Source: Daphnia pulex (Eukaryota > Arthropoda > Branchiopoda > Diplostraca > Daphniidae). From it: a stretch of DNA of 64,000 bases. Of the stretch, positions 11,701 to 24,530 are shown piece after piece. The position numbers and the translations under genes were made by a program. The stretch is taken from assembly GCF_021134715.1 (NCBI RefSeq), contig NC_060021.1:1364001-1428000 (forward strand), given 5' to 3'. Under the pieces are notes generated by a model. The model made no database searches. It was given only the letters and a program-made list of their open reading frames with translations, and had not been told where the DNA came from. How positions within the stretch are numbered: position 1 is the first letter of the stretch; each line of letters begins with the position of its first letter.

Positions 11701-13229
11701 ACCACGATATATCCACTCAAAACGCTTTTCAGATGCAAAACAGATCCTGGCCATGGAGGCATCAACTGCATCTACTCGCCCATTGAACCAAAACCCATTC
11801 AATTCGGTTTTAATACTCTGCCCCCGTTGTAATTTGACCATAGCACGTTCTGGGTATGAGTTCAAATAACTGGACACGAAATAGCGAGATTTCGAATAGA
11901 CGTCGTGCCAAACATCTTTTGAGGTACGACACACCATCATGATCTAGCATTCGTATTTAAAAAAATTAAGGTCAATATAATAACATATTTAATTTGACAC
12001 TTGGTTAAGAAAAATTTACCTGCTCATGCTTGCAGTACTGGACGTAGCCTTGGTCGAAAAACACAAGGTATCTTTCCTGATTTAAAAACTTGGCTTCTTC
12101 AGCGACTATTCCAGCGTAATACGATAAAGGATCCAGCAATTCATTATCGTCTCCGACATACTGGGCGATCACACGAGCTCCCACAACGAACTGCACAGGA
12201 CTTGGCTCAGCATACGCCAAGTATTTTAAAGGGAATTTACGTGGTTGTTTATCAGCAGTATTTTCAAAACAGACTTCGAAAGGCATTTCTGAGTTATCTT
12301 TGATCTGGAAATAAGAAAATAAAAACATTAGAGATAGAAGCATGAAATTTGTCTAGCAATTATTATGAACTGTTGGTTTTATAACTCATTACATACCTTT
12401 AAAACAAATCCCTTGACCCAAGGTTTTAAAAGAGAATCTTTCATTGCATATACAGGTTGATTGAGCTGAAGAGGCTTGCGAATAAACTCTCCAACTGGTG
12501 GCAATTCATTAATTTTGTTGACACAGCTATAAACAGGTTGAGATGACGAGATCAAAGTTGTACTGTGATTTGACACTTTGCCTTCTTCATCAATATCAAC
12601 AGAGTCCACGTGGCAGAGTATGGGCTCATATGGATCAAATAACTCTTTTTTTAAAGCACTGAGATGTTTTGTGATTTCAGTATGGGATACATCAAGTTTT
12701 GTCAATTCTTCTTCAACTGATTTACATTTTTCATCTGTCAAAGGATTAATGTCTCAATTAAAAAAGATTTTATATCACATAACTTGAAAAAATAATAATT
12801 ACGTAGATGCAATGATGCTGCATTAAGTTGTTCCCCGAAGCAATATTTGTCCATTACATATTTTACAACATCATCAACATCTTCCTCAATTTCCACAATT
12901 TCTTCTTGGGACTTCTCGTGTTCTTCAAGGAATTCAACATCATCATCATCATCAAGATCAACTATCTCAACTTGATTCTTTGGTTTTTTGGGTCCAGTGA
13001 AAACACTTTTATGATCAGCCAGCATATTCACTAGAACACTTTGATGATTCTCAGCCTCACCATAGCACTTACTGCAAACCCTACTTACTCTGTCAGTTTC
13101 TAAACTAAAAAATGCACATACAAAATATGGTGCCACCTGAAGTTTATCCCCTTTGATCTTGCAGACGGTGCAAACTTTTAATACCGACTCCGTTTTACAA
13201 CGAATTTCCTTTTCGCTCTCGGTGTTCAT
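8758..13229 (-). CDS. SETDB1: histone-lysine N-methyltransferase SETDB1/eggless
   Basis: Nuclear H3K9 methyltransferase that builds silent chromatin. Twelve exons (13229-12803, 12734-12397, 12304-12020, 11943-11491, 11428-11206, 11122-10874, 10658-10453, 10389-10222, 10004-9758, 9689-9454, 9037-8969, 8895-8758) join in phase to 1,012 residues, a little shorter than human or fly orthologues. Order: N-terminal Cys-rich segment, acidic stretch, coiled coil, tandem Tudor region (about 255-480), MBD-like region (RCGWSREF), Cys-rich pre-SET, then a SET domain split by a Ser/Lys-rich insert, the SETDB1 hallmark. Catalytic motifs are present: [19 protein letters not shown] and post-[11 protein letters not shown]. 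The ATG at 13229 opens MNTESEKE. The intron at 9038-9453 falls inside the NHS motif and carries an inverted repeat. Confidence 0.96.
9091..9330. repeat. inverted repeat (MITE/fold-back-like) in a SETDB1 intron
   Basis: Arms at about 9091-9145 and 9270-9330 are imperfect reverse complements. Shared blocks are GATGGTTGCCA and AAATTTCCCATAAGGGG with a GGTATG block further out. About 125 bases separate the arms. It lies wholly within the intron that separates the codon for Asn of the NHS motif from His-Ser, and that intron is unusually long here (416 bases). The structure fits a small non-autonomous element or fold-back insertion. Confidence 0.75.
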
Positions 13230-13850
13230 TTCTAGGGATTCTTCAAATGAATAAAGGAGCAGGACACCGAAAATCACGTGTCAACCGCCGGAATAAAAGA
13301 TTAAACTACCGATTTAAAGGATCTCTTTTTCATATCATGCTAACGATGCTATAACGACACAACCATAAAATTTCTCAAATTCAAATCGAAGGAAAAAAGC
13401 GTCTGCTAAGAAATAAACAGACTACCATAAACATTGCCATCTAGTGTTAACAAAATTGGTTTTCTTATTTTTTTTTTTAATTTTTTAAATAGGAAATTTT
13501 GTCGGCCCCAACTTATAGACGAAAACAAAAATGCCCCTCTTACGAGTCTTACTTGTTCTCTATGATCTTTACAAAATTTTTAGTTTGAAATTTAGAAACA
13601 AATGGAAACAACCGTCTTCTCTCTCAAATGGACTTAAAATATGATCTTACAGGGTCCAAACGCTATGTAAGCAACATTCATTCATTTCCCTAACTCGTAT
13701 TGGTCAGTCCACGTCATTTATTAAATTTTTAATTTATGTACACTTGTCAGTATAATATGTCATTATAAAGAAGTTAAGTGCCTTAGCACTTTGCATTAAC
13801 GATGAGACAGTTGAGTTAAAAAAAGAATTAAAGAAGAAAGGGGAATTTTT
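13230..13850. other. intergenic region between SETDB1 start and adenylate cyclase end
   Basis: AT-rich, about 620 bases, with a T-run at 13460-13480. It must hold the SETDB1 promoter and the cyclase 3' UTR. No further gene seen. Confidence 0.4.
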
Positions 13851-16800
13851 TTAGAGATGCGTCATTTCATCTTCATCATAAATATCTAAATTAACGTCTT
13901 CATTCGACAGTGACACAGTATCAACATCTTCGTACAACTCGAATTTCACGAGAGGAGGTGATGTAAGAGCTGGATTAGCTACCATACTAGAAAAAGACGA
14001 CAAATGCTGGGCATCTATCAAATACAGAACGGTCAGAATGATTACAGGAATGTCAAGTCAATTATCTACCTTTTTGACTGGAACGTTCTTCTTCGTCTTC
14101 TTCAATCAGAACGGACGGCCGGCCTGGTTTGCGGCTTAGTGAACTGCGAGCCGAAGTCGATGTCAGTAGCATGTCGCTTAAACCGAGGAAGCTCTTAATA
14201 GCCGCTGAGGAACTTTGCACAGAATCGTAGAAATCCGACGCATCCGGACGCACCCAGTACGTCATAACGAGGCCTTTGCCTTTCAAGAACGTTTCGCCTC
14301 GCTTCTCACAGTGGATGCCAACAGCTTCCAGTAATTTGGCCGTCTTTTCTGTAACCTAATCCAATTAAGTTACGGTGTAATTTCATAATATTGAAAGTAT
14401 TTTAAACATATTATTCGTTTACTTGAATTTCACCCAATTGACTAGTGTACTCCAACCGGGATGCCATGTTGACCGTATCGCCCCAAATGTCGTAAAGCGG
14501 CTTTTGCGCTCCGACAACTCCTGCAATAACCGGTCCGTATTCAATTCCGATCCGCAGTTGGAAGTTGGGCGCTTGTTGGAAGTTGGGCGCTTGCTTTCGA
14601 TTCAGCTGGTCGAGTACCGTGCACATTGCCAAAGCGAACTTAATCATGGTGATCAGTGCGATAACGCGCGATTCGCTTTCCGCAACCGTCTCAGCAGTCG
14701 ATCCATTGCGGACAGCCGTGAGACCTGATGCTGCCATGTAGGTGCTGCCCACAATTTTGATTTTCTCAATGCGGGAGTACGATTCCTCGAATAAAAACTA
14801 TTCACAATTGCCAATATTAATTACATTTTATAATCTTAAGCTAAATGAATTAGTTATACCGCATCAAACGCGCTGATGATCGAGTTAAGGACTTCTAAGC
14901 AACGATAGCCACCATCGCTGATGTCATTTTCTGCGAAATAGTCCATAAAATTTGGAATAGAGGCAAACATGACGGCCACTCGTTTGTGTTCTTCGTGATA
15001 CAGTTGGTCACTGCAGCGGGATGTGTCTAGATAAACATCAGCTGTAAAAAAATAATGATGTAGAAGGTGTTGTTCACTCTTTTTAGAGATGGGGTTCTAT
15101 TACAAATTTGCTTTACCAACGTGATGGGGCAAGATGTTTAGAAGCAACATCTTGTTGACGATTCTGGTGGTGTTAGCTTCTTCCTGTTCGTTGGCCAGCT
15201 GACGCTGCCACACGTAATCTAGCCGGTTGATGAATTCAATCTGTAAATCCAATATTAATAATCAAGTTAAATTTTACTGTTTTTCGATAGGTTATTGTGA
15301 AAACCTGACGGTCGGCCACGTGCAAAATCATGAGGATAGTCAACAGATATAAAGCATGACTGAGTTCCGGCTGAACAGATGGACTAGCTTTGCATAAGAG
15401 GCATTCTTCTCGACTATATATCTAAAGAAGGACAAATTCTTGCAATGCTTTTAATGGTAAAGATTCGTTATGAATTAAGTGTCGTTTACCAAACATATGT
15501 CTGGGTAGATGTTGACTGTCATTACTGTGTATATGGCAAGGGAAGCTGCATAGAAGCTAAATTTCAACGCGAAATGGATGCGGTAGAAGCCGAAGGCTAC
15601 GGACATCGTCAAGGCGCATACGTATGTAAAGTACTACCAGAAAATCAGATAAATGTTTAGGGAATGGCGAGCAGTCCAGTAAGTGATCGGTTATTACCCA
15701 GAGGTAAATGCGAGAATCTTGGAAGTTGCACTGGCCGGTCGCATTCTCTGTCATTGCTTTTGATGTATTATTTGATTCTTTGACATGGTCCTACAGTAAA
15801 CAAATACAGAAATAAATTTTTAAAAATGATTATTATTTAAACTCAGATTAAATAAACATACCAGATCAACTAGACCACAAGCACCAACGGCCAACGTAAC
15901 CACGAGAAAGATAAGGGTCCGGGTCGTTAGGGATGAACAAAAAGAATCCAGCTTGAAAAACGCTGCTGAGACGGTCGAGCTGGATCGGCTCGGCTCGGGA
16001 GAAACAGAGAGGCTTTCAAATACATTTTCCGGGTCGTCGTTAATAGAGTTCCTACTGTAGTACCAAATCTGGGGCACCCACAAGCACATGCCAACTAACA
16101 CCACAACAATCAAGGCTATCCCAAAGGCCCACCAGAATGTCCGGGGGCCACTAGACACAAAAAAAGATAAACCAAATGGCCAGTAGCAAGTACGTATTTC
16201 CCTTTTTTTATTACCTACTATAGAGAGAGAGCTGAATGGTCATGATCCCAATCAGAACTGGAATGGCACCCAAGACGTAAAGGTTGAACAAAGGATCCGG
16301 ACGCTGCAAAAAAGGAAGTTCCCAGGATCGGTTGGAGAAGAAAAGAAAAAGGTTGACGTGCGATTCCTGGTCCGGAGTCGCCCTGGATCGTCTTCTGATA
16401 AACATTGAAAAGATTATGGCAACCAAGCTCCCATGAAAATACAAAGCTAAATCTTTTGAAACTAACCTGAATTTTGATAATATCATAGATTCGATGGACT
16501 TTTCCATCTTAGAATCGGCTTGGTCCATCATCCGCCGGAAGCTGACTAAAGTGTTGTCCATCAAAACTGCACCCCGCCGTGAGGTGTTTTCACCAGTCGT
16601 CGATCGCCTCTGTTGTATATTCAACCGAAGGGAAACTATAAGTTCCACTACTAAACTTCAATTCGCTAAATATGGCAAACCCTGGCAAAGAGTCGTCTTC
16701 CAGTTCCGCTAGCCACACTAGATTTCCTGGGATTTTTCACTAGCCGGATGTAAATTTCCTCGGAATGTTCGTCACCTGTCGCTAGTGATGACTGTCGCAT

Positions 16801-19351
16801 TTTCTGTCAGCCAAACCGAAATGAAAACATTTTATTAGTAAAGAAAAAAAATACTTTCAAGCAAGTCGTTTAAAGGCTTCGTCTACCGTATAGATGTGAG
16901 GTAATGATGACGATGGCGGAATTCTGTGAGCAACCACAACTGGAAGGCTTGGCGGAAGTCTTTCGTAGAGACTGTCAAGCGATGAGTTTTTAGTATCGTT
17001 ATTGAGCTTGTTGTTTGTTTCAGAGTCATCCAGATGATTATTTGTCGAAGCTCCATCATTAGTCACAGAAGCATTAGCGTTCATACGGGGCAGCGTTGCG
17101 AAAGGATCGGATTTAAATTTGATCCTTTTGACTCCAGATTCCTTCGATTGATTGGTGTCAGTTGAAACGACTAGAAAGGTCTCAATTCCCAGTTTTGCCA
17201 GGTAAGGATCACGTTTCATCCCGTTCCCGGGCCTAAATTGATAAGAATCTCCCAGCAGATTCTTGGTTGCCATGGATATGTGCACCCACCTAACAAGGGA
17301 AAAGACAGGAAGGGAATCAAATGAGACGTGTGATAACTAACCGAAGGAGGTGAGAAACAAACAGTGTCAAATTGACCTTACCAGCTATCTCTAGAAAAAA
17401 AATTTCACATCAAGAAGCTTTTAACAAGGATAAAACACGTACAAATCACTCTGAGACATGACATAAGCCAAGGAGTCGTACGTCAGGAACATTTTATACC
17501 CAGGTATTCCCGACTGTTCCATATGATTGGCAATGGTCACGTCACGGGACCAGATATCAAACTGCCACTTGCGAAGGCCGATCAGACCACTGATAACGTT
17601 GCCGCTATGAACGCCGATCCGCATGTCCACATCCACTTGGTGATCCTCTCTAATCTTATCGAGAATTAGTTTATTTGTTGCTTTTACCAAAACACACAGT
17701 AGTTCTCAATAATTAATTCCGTTCTTTCTTGTTTTGAAGTTCAAAAAAATCCCCGCAAACTTTGAAAAACAGTAACCGGGTAGTATTACCTGACTTGGCG
17801 GATGATTTCAATCATCTTGAATCCCATTTCGACGCAATTCTTAGCATTATTCTTGGCATTCGTGGTCGTCCTGAATCCGTCCTGAATTCCTCCGTCCTGA
17901 ATTCCAGACACGCAGTAATAACAGTCGCCGAGGATTTTGATTCTTAAACAATCGTTTTCCTATTTAAAAAATTTTTGAATTTAAGGGAAGATAAATCAAG
18001 AGAACAAAATTATTTTACTTTGGCAGCTTCGTCAAATTTTCCAAACAACTCGTTGAGCATGGAGACGAGGCTGGCCGCCGAGAGGGCTGCGGTCAGCGGA
18101 GTAAAGTTGACAATATCGGCGTAAAGGACACTGACATCCTTATGCGTCTCGACGTGTAACTTGCTGGTATGAGACACAAACTAAGCGATTGAATGATTAT
18201 TCAAAGAAAGGCAAAGAGTGTATCCTCGCGTTCCACTCACTCGAACGGTTTCCTGGACGACGGCGACGTCTTGGATCTCATCATCAACTGGACTTCCTCC
18301 CTGATGTCGGTGCCCACGAGGTGGGCGATGTGTTTGGGCAAGATGGACAACATCAGCTGCTCTTCTTGACTCTTCTCGTAGTCCAGTTTGATGGTGGACT
18401 CGATGCACCGGCGACGGTCGAGGAAGGCCCGTCTCAGCGTAGTCTCGTTTAGGCACTTGGTGAAAATGCCGACAACGTTGGCCGTCAAATAGAATGCGAC
18501 ATCGGCCATGATCAGAGAAATGTCAACTTCGTTGTCGACCGATTTCCTCGTCTGAAAGAGCAACGCGTTCGCTGTCACGTGAACGATGGCGACCAAAAAG
18601 CCGATCAACGTTGTGACACGAAGAGATGCGATCGGTAGCAAATTGTAGACGGCCAGGATCGTGTAGAGAGCAGCAGGAACGTGAAAAATGAAGGCTGTCG
18701 TAGAAATATGTAAACGATTATTAACATTGATCAAAATAAACAATTCTCTTTAGATTTCACCTTCGTCTGGATGAGCTGTGTTGTGATGGGCGAACCAGAG
18801 GTCCTGCCCAAGATCCACTGCGACGAGAACGAATGTTAGGACGACAGTCATTAGCATGGAAAGGAACTGGTATTTCTTGAATCGCCTTTCTCTGTAGGCA
18901 ACACCGTAGCACAGACTAGCGGTCAGCAAGAGGATGACGTGACCGATGATTTCCGGAAGGGCTCGACTTTCATCGTCCGTGTTGATGCAAAGTAAGATGA
19001 GAATAAAGACGGAACTGAGAAAGATTTGTAGCAGCAGAAAGCCTTTAAGATCGACGTGCATGAGCCGCTGTTGATAACGAAGGTACAGCGTCTCCAAATT
19101 TTTGTTTTTGAATCGTTTCTGAAAAATAAAAGACAGTCAAAGGTCATTATCACACCAAATCTTATTATTTGTTTGGTTCGAACTCCTACACGTAAATCGG
19201 TGAGCTTCCAAATGTGAGCTTCGCTGCAGTTGGACGAAGAAGTGGAAGTGATGGAAGGCGGTCGAAGTGAATGAATGCTGGATCGAGCAACGAGCTCCAT
19301 TCCTCTCATCGGTGGTGGAGCGACATCGCTGATAGTGCTGGAATCATCCAT
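13851..19351 (-). CDS. transmembrane adenylate cyclase (class III)
   Basis: Makes cAMP from ATP at the plasma membrane downstream of G proteins. Order of parts from the ATG at 19351: cytosolic N-terminus, first six-helix block (about 19095-18240), C1 catalytic domain (metal site ADIVNFT near 18110; GDCYYCVSG near 17930; RIGVHSGNV near 17610; [15 protein letters not shown] near 17540), Ser/Asn-rich linker (17285-16857), second helix block (about 16300-15310), C2 domain (VMFASIPNF near 14970, [15 protein letters not shown] near 14750, [13 protein letters not shown] near 14480), acidic tail ending EDEMTHL. Both metal Asp residues, the C2 substrate Lys and the Asn/Arg pair are present, so it should be active. 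Two short in-frame tandem duplications lie in the catalytic domains. I cannot assign the isoform. A DRE-like TTATCGATAA sits about 170 bases upstream. Confidence 0.95.
14558..14593 (-). repeat. 18-base tandem duplication in the adenylate cyclase C2 domain
   Basis: Two identical 18-base units (14558-14575, 14576-14593) encode [11 protein letters not shown] just before [12 protein letters not shown]. Family members normally have a single such segment at this point. The frame is kept. Confidence 0.85.
17865..17905 (-). repeat. short tandem repeat encoding [10 protein letters not shown] in the adenylate cyclase C1 domain
   Basis: Three near copies of TCCTGAATTC with a roughly 12-15-base period insert [10 protein letters not shown] plus an Asn/Thr-rich stretch directly after GDCYYCVSG, where related cyclases have a short loop before the conserved NCVEMG helix. 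The frame is kept. Confidence 0.75.
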
Positions 19352-20373
19352 GATGAAAATGTTCACATGGATCCTTTAGAATTCAACACATATTAATATT
19401 TTCAAGTTCGTTGATAAATGCAGGCAGAAAGGGAAGATTTTTGGATAGAGAAAAATTCTAGGTAACGTTAAAATATGTTTACGACCACATTTTTACTAGG
19501 TCGGATGGGTTCTAACTGGGATTATCGATAATCACTGCACTGACTCACTTACGTCACATTCCTAGTTGGACACGCGGCAAAATTGCGCTAAGCAGTAAAC
19601 TCAGCTTGATCTTTTAATCTATGGTTGCAATCGGTAACTTTTTTTTTATAGATCCACTGCCCACTGACACAAGAACGTTACCAACTAGTAGCAATCGTGA
19701 CCTTTATTTTGACAAATGGCAGGTAGTCAAAAGTTAAAACCGGGCAGTGCAATAAAGATTAGCTAAATTTGGTTATTGCAGAGTTATTGAGTAACAAAAT
19801 GCAAATGCATCACTTACAAGATATCATAAACTTAGGTTCTGTTACCTATACTAAGACGAAGGTAGAGAGACCTGGGCTGATCATCCGCGTAACCCCTAAA
19901 GATGTTAAGTCAATCGTCGACGAATTCACAGCTGTAACCGGCACGTGGAATTGACGTCAGGGTACTATTCACGAAGGAAGTAAGTAGGAGGTTTACCTGT
20001 TGCCAGCGCAAATGACACTGCAAGTCTATGCATTGGGAAACCTTTGCGTTCCTAAATGTACTACAATCTCGCCAAAGATAAGAAAGTCTAAGACAAGAAA
20101 AAAAAAATATATCACCTTATCACAAACCTCTTTTAATTTATTTTTATATTTTAAAGAATGGGAGTGGTTAGTAATACACGAATTTCTGATCCGTACACGG
20201 AACGTTGTCTTCGTTCGGTCACATTTCCTCGATTCTTTTCCTTCGGCAACTTCAACTTCAACTCCAAAATTCGTAAACAGATTACAAAATTAACCAAAAT
20301 GATAATAACCAAACAAGAGGTTGGAATTTTTTAGGGGAGGATGATTCAAGAGTTACACATTTTTTTCCACTGA
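19352..20373. other. intergenic region between adenylate cyclase start and importin-4 end
   Basis: Contains a DRE-like palindrome TTATCGATAA at 19522-19531 upstream of the cyclase. ORFs at 19769-19954 and 20000-20293 have no recognisable product and look incidental. Confidence 0.4.
19522..19531. promoter_or_regulatory. DRE-like palindrome TTATCGATAA
   Basis: Matches the core TATCGATA bound by DREF at many arthropod housekeeping promoters. It is 171 bases upstream of the adenylate cyclase start codon. A related ATTATCGATTAT occurs upstream of importin-4 near 24674. Function is inferred only. Confidence 0.35.
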
Positions 20374-23300
20374 TTAAGCCAAAACCTCTTTCAACTTTTG
20401 TTGCACTTCGGCCGGAAGAGCGGACGCCCATCCGTTGTACAGATCAGGAAAACCGGATGCGATGTGCGCCATCAGCTCATTGATCATGGGTTTTTGCTCT
20501 GCAAATACAAACATAAAACGTTTTAATCTGATGGTGTAAAAATAGAAAATAGATAAATAAAAAAAAACATGAAAAGATTACCGGGTTGGAGTTCCTGTTG
20601 TGTGGCCATCGTTAATATCACGTTCATGATTTGAGGCAAATGTGATGCAAAGAGCGGGTGACCATTAGAGAACAGAAAAAGGAAACATTTCAGCACCGAT
20701 GAGTTCTCGTGAAAGTCTTCCCGCAACGGCAGATGACTCATCAGCACTGGGAACACCTACAAAACACGGGAAATAGATGACAATCGAGTAACACACAACT
20801 TTACTTCACTCCCTACCTGATCCATGGGTACTGCAGTAATGTTGACGATGATCATTCGAGTGATTGCGGCGCAAATATTATCCAGCGCAAGCGGGTTAGT
20901 CTCGCGCGATAGTGCATTGGACAAAATCTGAAGTATTTGCGGGAAATTTCTATAAAATATGAAAAGCAAAATGTTAAGCCGAGTTGAAATATGTTTTGCC
21001 GCAAGTACACTTACGGGAAGAGCAATTCACGTCCGTGTAGGACAAGTTCTCCCAATCCGAAAACGGAATTGTTCCGCACTTCGCTATCCGAATCCCGCAT
21101 CAGGGTAGTAAAGGTCGTGTAGAGATGCGGCACAAAGGGTTCCAGAACGCCATCCAGCGGTTCCATGCACACCGCAAGGACACCGGCGCTGAAAGACTTT
21201 TCTGCAATCGTGCAATGCTTTTTCTACAAACAAAATCATTAGCAGGATTAATTGACAGGAGGACGTAGAAATAAAATAAACTTACGGTTCTTTGAAGAAT
21301 AGACGGCAACAATCCAGCGAAGTAGGGTGCAAACTCTAGCGGTGTCATTGCGTTACCCAAAGCGGGTAGTACATCTCCGGCGTATTCGATCAATTTCTCA
21401 CTGGCTTCCGAATCGGGATCTTCCACATCATCCTCTTCTTCATTGCCTTCTTCGGCTTGTTCCATCATCTGGCATTGTGTCTGAAAAAACATTGCATAAT
21501 GAAATTTTAAATGAGTCATCAATAAACTTCACTTTTTAAAGTTTTCTTTACCGCTTTGTTGAAGACGTTCTTGACGCACATGAGAATAGCGTCCAGATGA
21601 CCTTCGGATTTGATGACGACACCTTTTAGCTCTTTTAAAAGTTCAGTGAGGCAATCCAGTGCTTCATTGACCACCTCGATCTCGGAATCCGTGTGGATCG
21701 CTTCCGAAAGCTTAGGAATGAGAATGGCAAGTGCAGCCAAACAAGCTGTGGAGGGGAAAGAAATAACATTATAAGAAATGAAAATACAAAATAATAATTA
21801 CGAAATACCTTGTTCTCCATTTGGCTGTTTTCCGATGCAGATGGTAAATTGAGTGAGGGCGGAAAGTGCAGCTCTGCGAATATCTTCATGGCCATAATCG
21901 ACTAGTTTGTACACAGGGCCGCTGCACTGCTCCACGTAAGAAATAAACGGTCCCCTATGGTAAAATGCAAAAGAAATTTATAAACCAGATGCAAGGTAGG
22001 AAACGGAATCAAACATGTACATACCGAGCTTGCAGGGCCAACTCCCTAAGGGCAAGGCAAGCTTCCTCCTTTTCTTCCAGATAGGCGTTCTCCACTGTGT
22101 AGCCGGCCCCATCGCTTTCGTCATCATCTTCATTGTCCATGGGCGAGACGTCTTCGTCATCGTCGAGTAAATCACCGGCTGGGAAAGCCGATTCGTCGTC
22201 ATCATCTTTTGTCGCAACCGTAACGCCTTCGTTACTCTCGACGGCCTTCATCAATAACGGAATAATGGCCGGCAGGGCAGCAGCCGTATCATCCTTCATG
22301 ACACTAGCCAGCGAAGCAAACACTCCGTATGCGCATTTGCGCAAATCAGGATCGTCCTTGCTTTGAACCAAATTGAGTGTGAAGTTTAGACATTCGTCAG
22401 CAAACGGGCGGAAGGTTTGTTCGCCAATCGTTCGAGCAATTACGCCCAGCGTATCTAAAAATTTGCAAAAGATTTCGTTAAATGAGGAAATTATTAGGGA
22501 AACAGTGAAATATTTACCTAGAGCTTGAATCTGAAGGGGCATTTCTTCCTCCGTCAGTTGACCACTGAGATAAATTTTTAAATGTTCCATGATGCGACCA
22601 AAGTAGGGGACCATGGCTTTCCCGACCGCATTGGCTATTGCAATAGAATTGAAATATTTTAAAATTTGAAATAACAAAATAGCAAAAATAAGATATGGTT
22701 ACCAGTTGCTCCAATGGCACTAAGAGCCAACTCCTTGACATGAAATGGGTAGACTGGGTTTAGTGCGATGAAGAAATGCTCCATCAGAGCGGGTACGAAG
22801 GGATTGAGTTTGGCTTCCATCGTTTCACAAAACATTTCCAGGGCGTAGAAAACGCGATCCACGCTACGTGGCACTTTTTTACCACTGGCCAAGCTGTTGA
22901 CTGTCGCCGACAAGTATTCGAAGAGAATGGGCAGGATGTCATTTGCGTATTTGTCAATGTCGGGTTGGAGATGCTCGGAAAATTGGCCGACTGCGTAGAG
23001 AGCGGCATTACGAACGTGCGCTTGTGGATGTTTGATGCCGCTGCAGATGACTTGAACAAACGGCGCCATGTACTTAGTACGGATATGCTCTGCACAGCCC
23101 TCCACCACAACTGCCAATGCCGTGTATCCTGCTTGCTGAGCGCGAATATCAGAGCCTAAACAGAGCTCAAGTCAGATCAAGTAATTTGGATTTATTAAAG
23201 AACTATTTACCTTTAAAGGCAGGATCAGCCCACTGAAGCAAAGGTGTGATGACCTTGTCAGGTGGCAAGTGTAACGCCATCTCGTTCAATGTTTGAGCAG

Positions 23301-24530
23301 CAACAATGCAAGGCTTGCTCGATTCCACCTGGTCATATTCATCGTCGTCGTCGTCTTCTTCTTCTTCGTCCGCCTCAGTCATCAAAGCAAATAGCGTTTG
23401 GAGAATTGGACTGACTAGTTTATTCTTGATCATTGACTGAAAAAAAAAAAAAAAAAATTCAATTAATAGTGATTTGCATTAAGATGCTGTAGTAAGTTTA
23501 CCTTCTTCTTGAGCCGCGCGAGAGTGGCAATAAAACTCAGGGCTTTAATTCGAATGGCATCGTCCAACTCTTTTTTGGAAGCTATTTCCAAGCAGAGTTC
23601 TGTGACTGCTTTCAAGTGAGGGGCTAATATAGAAACTTCCGTTTCTAAAAGTTCTTCCCAGATTTCCATTAAATTAACTGCCTTGGCTCCATCAATGACA
23701 ATGAAATTCCTTACGACAATTAACACTTTAGGGATGAGTGGCTGGATCATTGTCTGTTAATGGAAATAAATGAATTATTTATAAGACATAATAGGATTTT
23801 GAAATAATAATTTAACTTACAGCTTCATCAGTTCCAATGTATGGAATCAAATTTTTTAGAGTAATGCCAGCGTAGTATGCAGAAGTAGTGTTTGAATCTT
23901 GCAAAGCCGAATGAAAGATGGATACAAATGGCTTCAAGAAGATCTTGAATTCTTCACCAGCTGAATCTGCCACAATGCTTAAGATGTACAGCCCTAGTTC
24001 TTTCTCGTTGGGTTTCCCCTGGCAACACAATTGTTGCATGAATTCCAACAACTCGGGCCATTTCCTCTCAGCCAACTCATGCTTAGCAATTGACGCAACA
24101 ACTTGGGCAGCTGAATTACGAACACTAATTTCAGGTTCTCGAGTCAGGGCATCCAAAAGACCAGACTTAATCCTATGAAACAACTAATAAAGTAATGAAT
24201 CAACCACTAGATTGTGACAGTTTTCTCACCCATGCTTGAAGTCAACTGTCAGTTTCTCCCAATGATAATATTTTGAAAGGCGTTTTCGTAGCAGGACAAG
24301 TGCATACTGTCTAATCTGAGGGCTGGTGGAATATTTCCCAATGTGCAGCAAGGTGGGGCAAATAGTTGGCCGTTTCATTGCCTCCTTGAGTTCGGCCGTG
24401 CCCTAAAATCCGACAAAAAACATTAACATTGGTTTTTCATTCATTTAATAGTGACGTTTGAATTTACCGTTCTGATTGATTCATTATCAGGTTCCAAAAC
24501 CTTAGCTAGAATCTCGTCCACAGAACTCAT
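20374..24530 (-). CDS. IPO4: importin-4 (karyopherin beta, HEAT-repeat nuclear import receptor)
   Basis: Nuclear import receptor of the importin-beta family; IPO4 orthologues carry histones with chaperones, and ribosomal proteins. The start MSSVDEILAKVLEPDNESI lies in CACCATGA context at 24530. It is followed by the importin N-terminal domain (SPQIRQYALVLLRKRL) and HEAT repeats spread over about a dozen exons, down to the stop at 20374 (KEVLA). Two acidic loops are visible, EEEEDDDDDEYDQ (about 23340-23370) and one near 22100-22190 (DDDEDVSPMDNEDDDESDG), as expected for cargo or Ran regulation. I call IPO4 rather than IPO5 from the N-terminal pattern EPDNESIRTGTAELKE and overall arrangement. 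The closest Drosophila counterparts would be Artemis/Apollo. A DRE-like site lies about 145 bases upstream. Confidence 0.9.

Noticed and set aside
15445-15660. 71-codon plus-strand ORF
   Set aside because: Antisense to adenylate cyclase exons that read [18 protein letters not shown] on the minus strand.
19769-20293. Two ORFs (61 and 97 codons) as small genes
   Set aside because: No family signal, no splice or promoter context; the composition is like the surrounding intergenic DNA.
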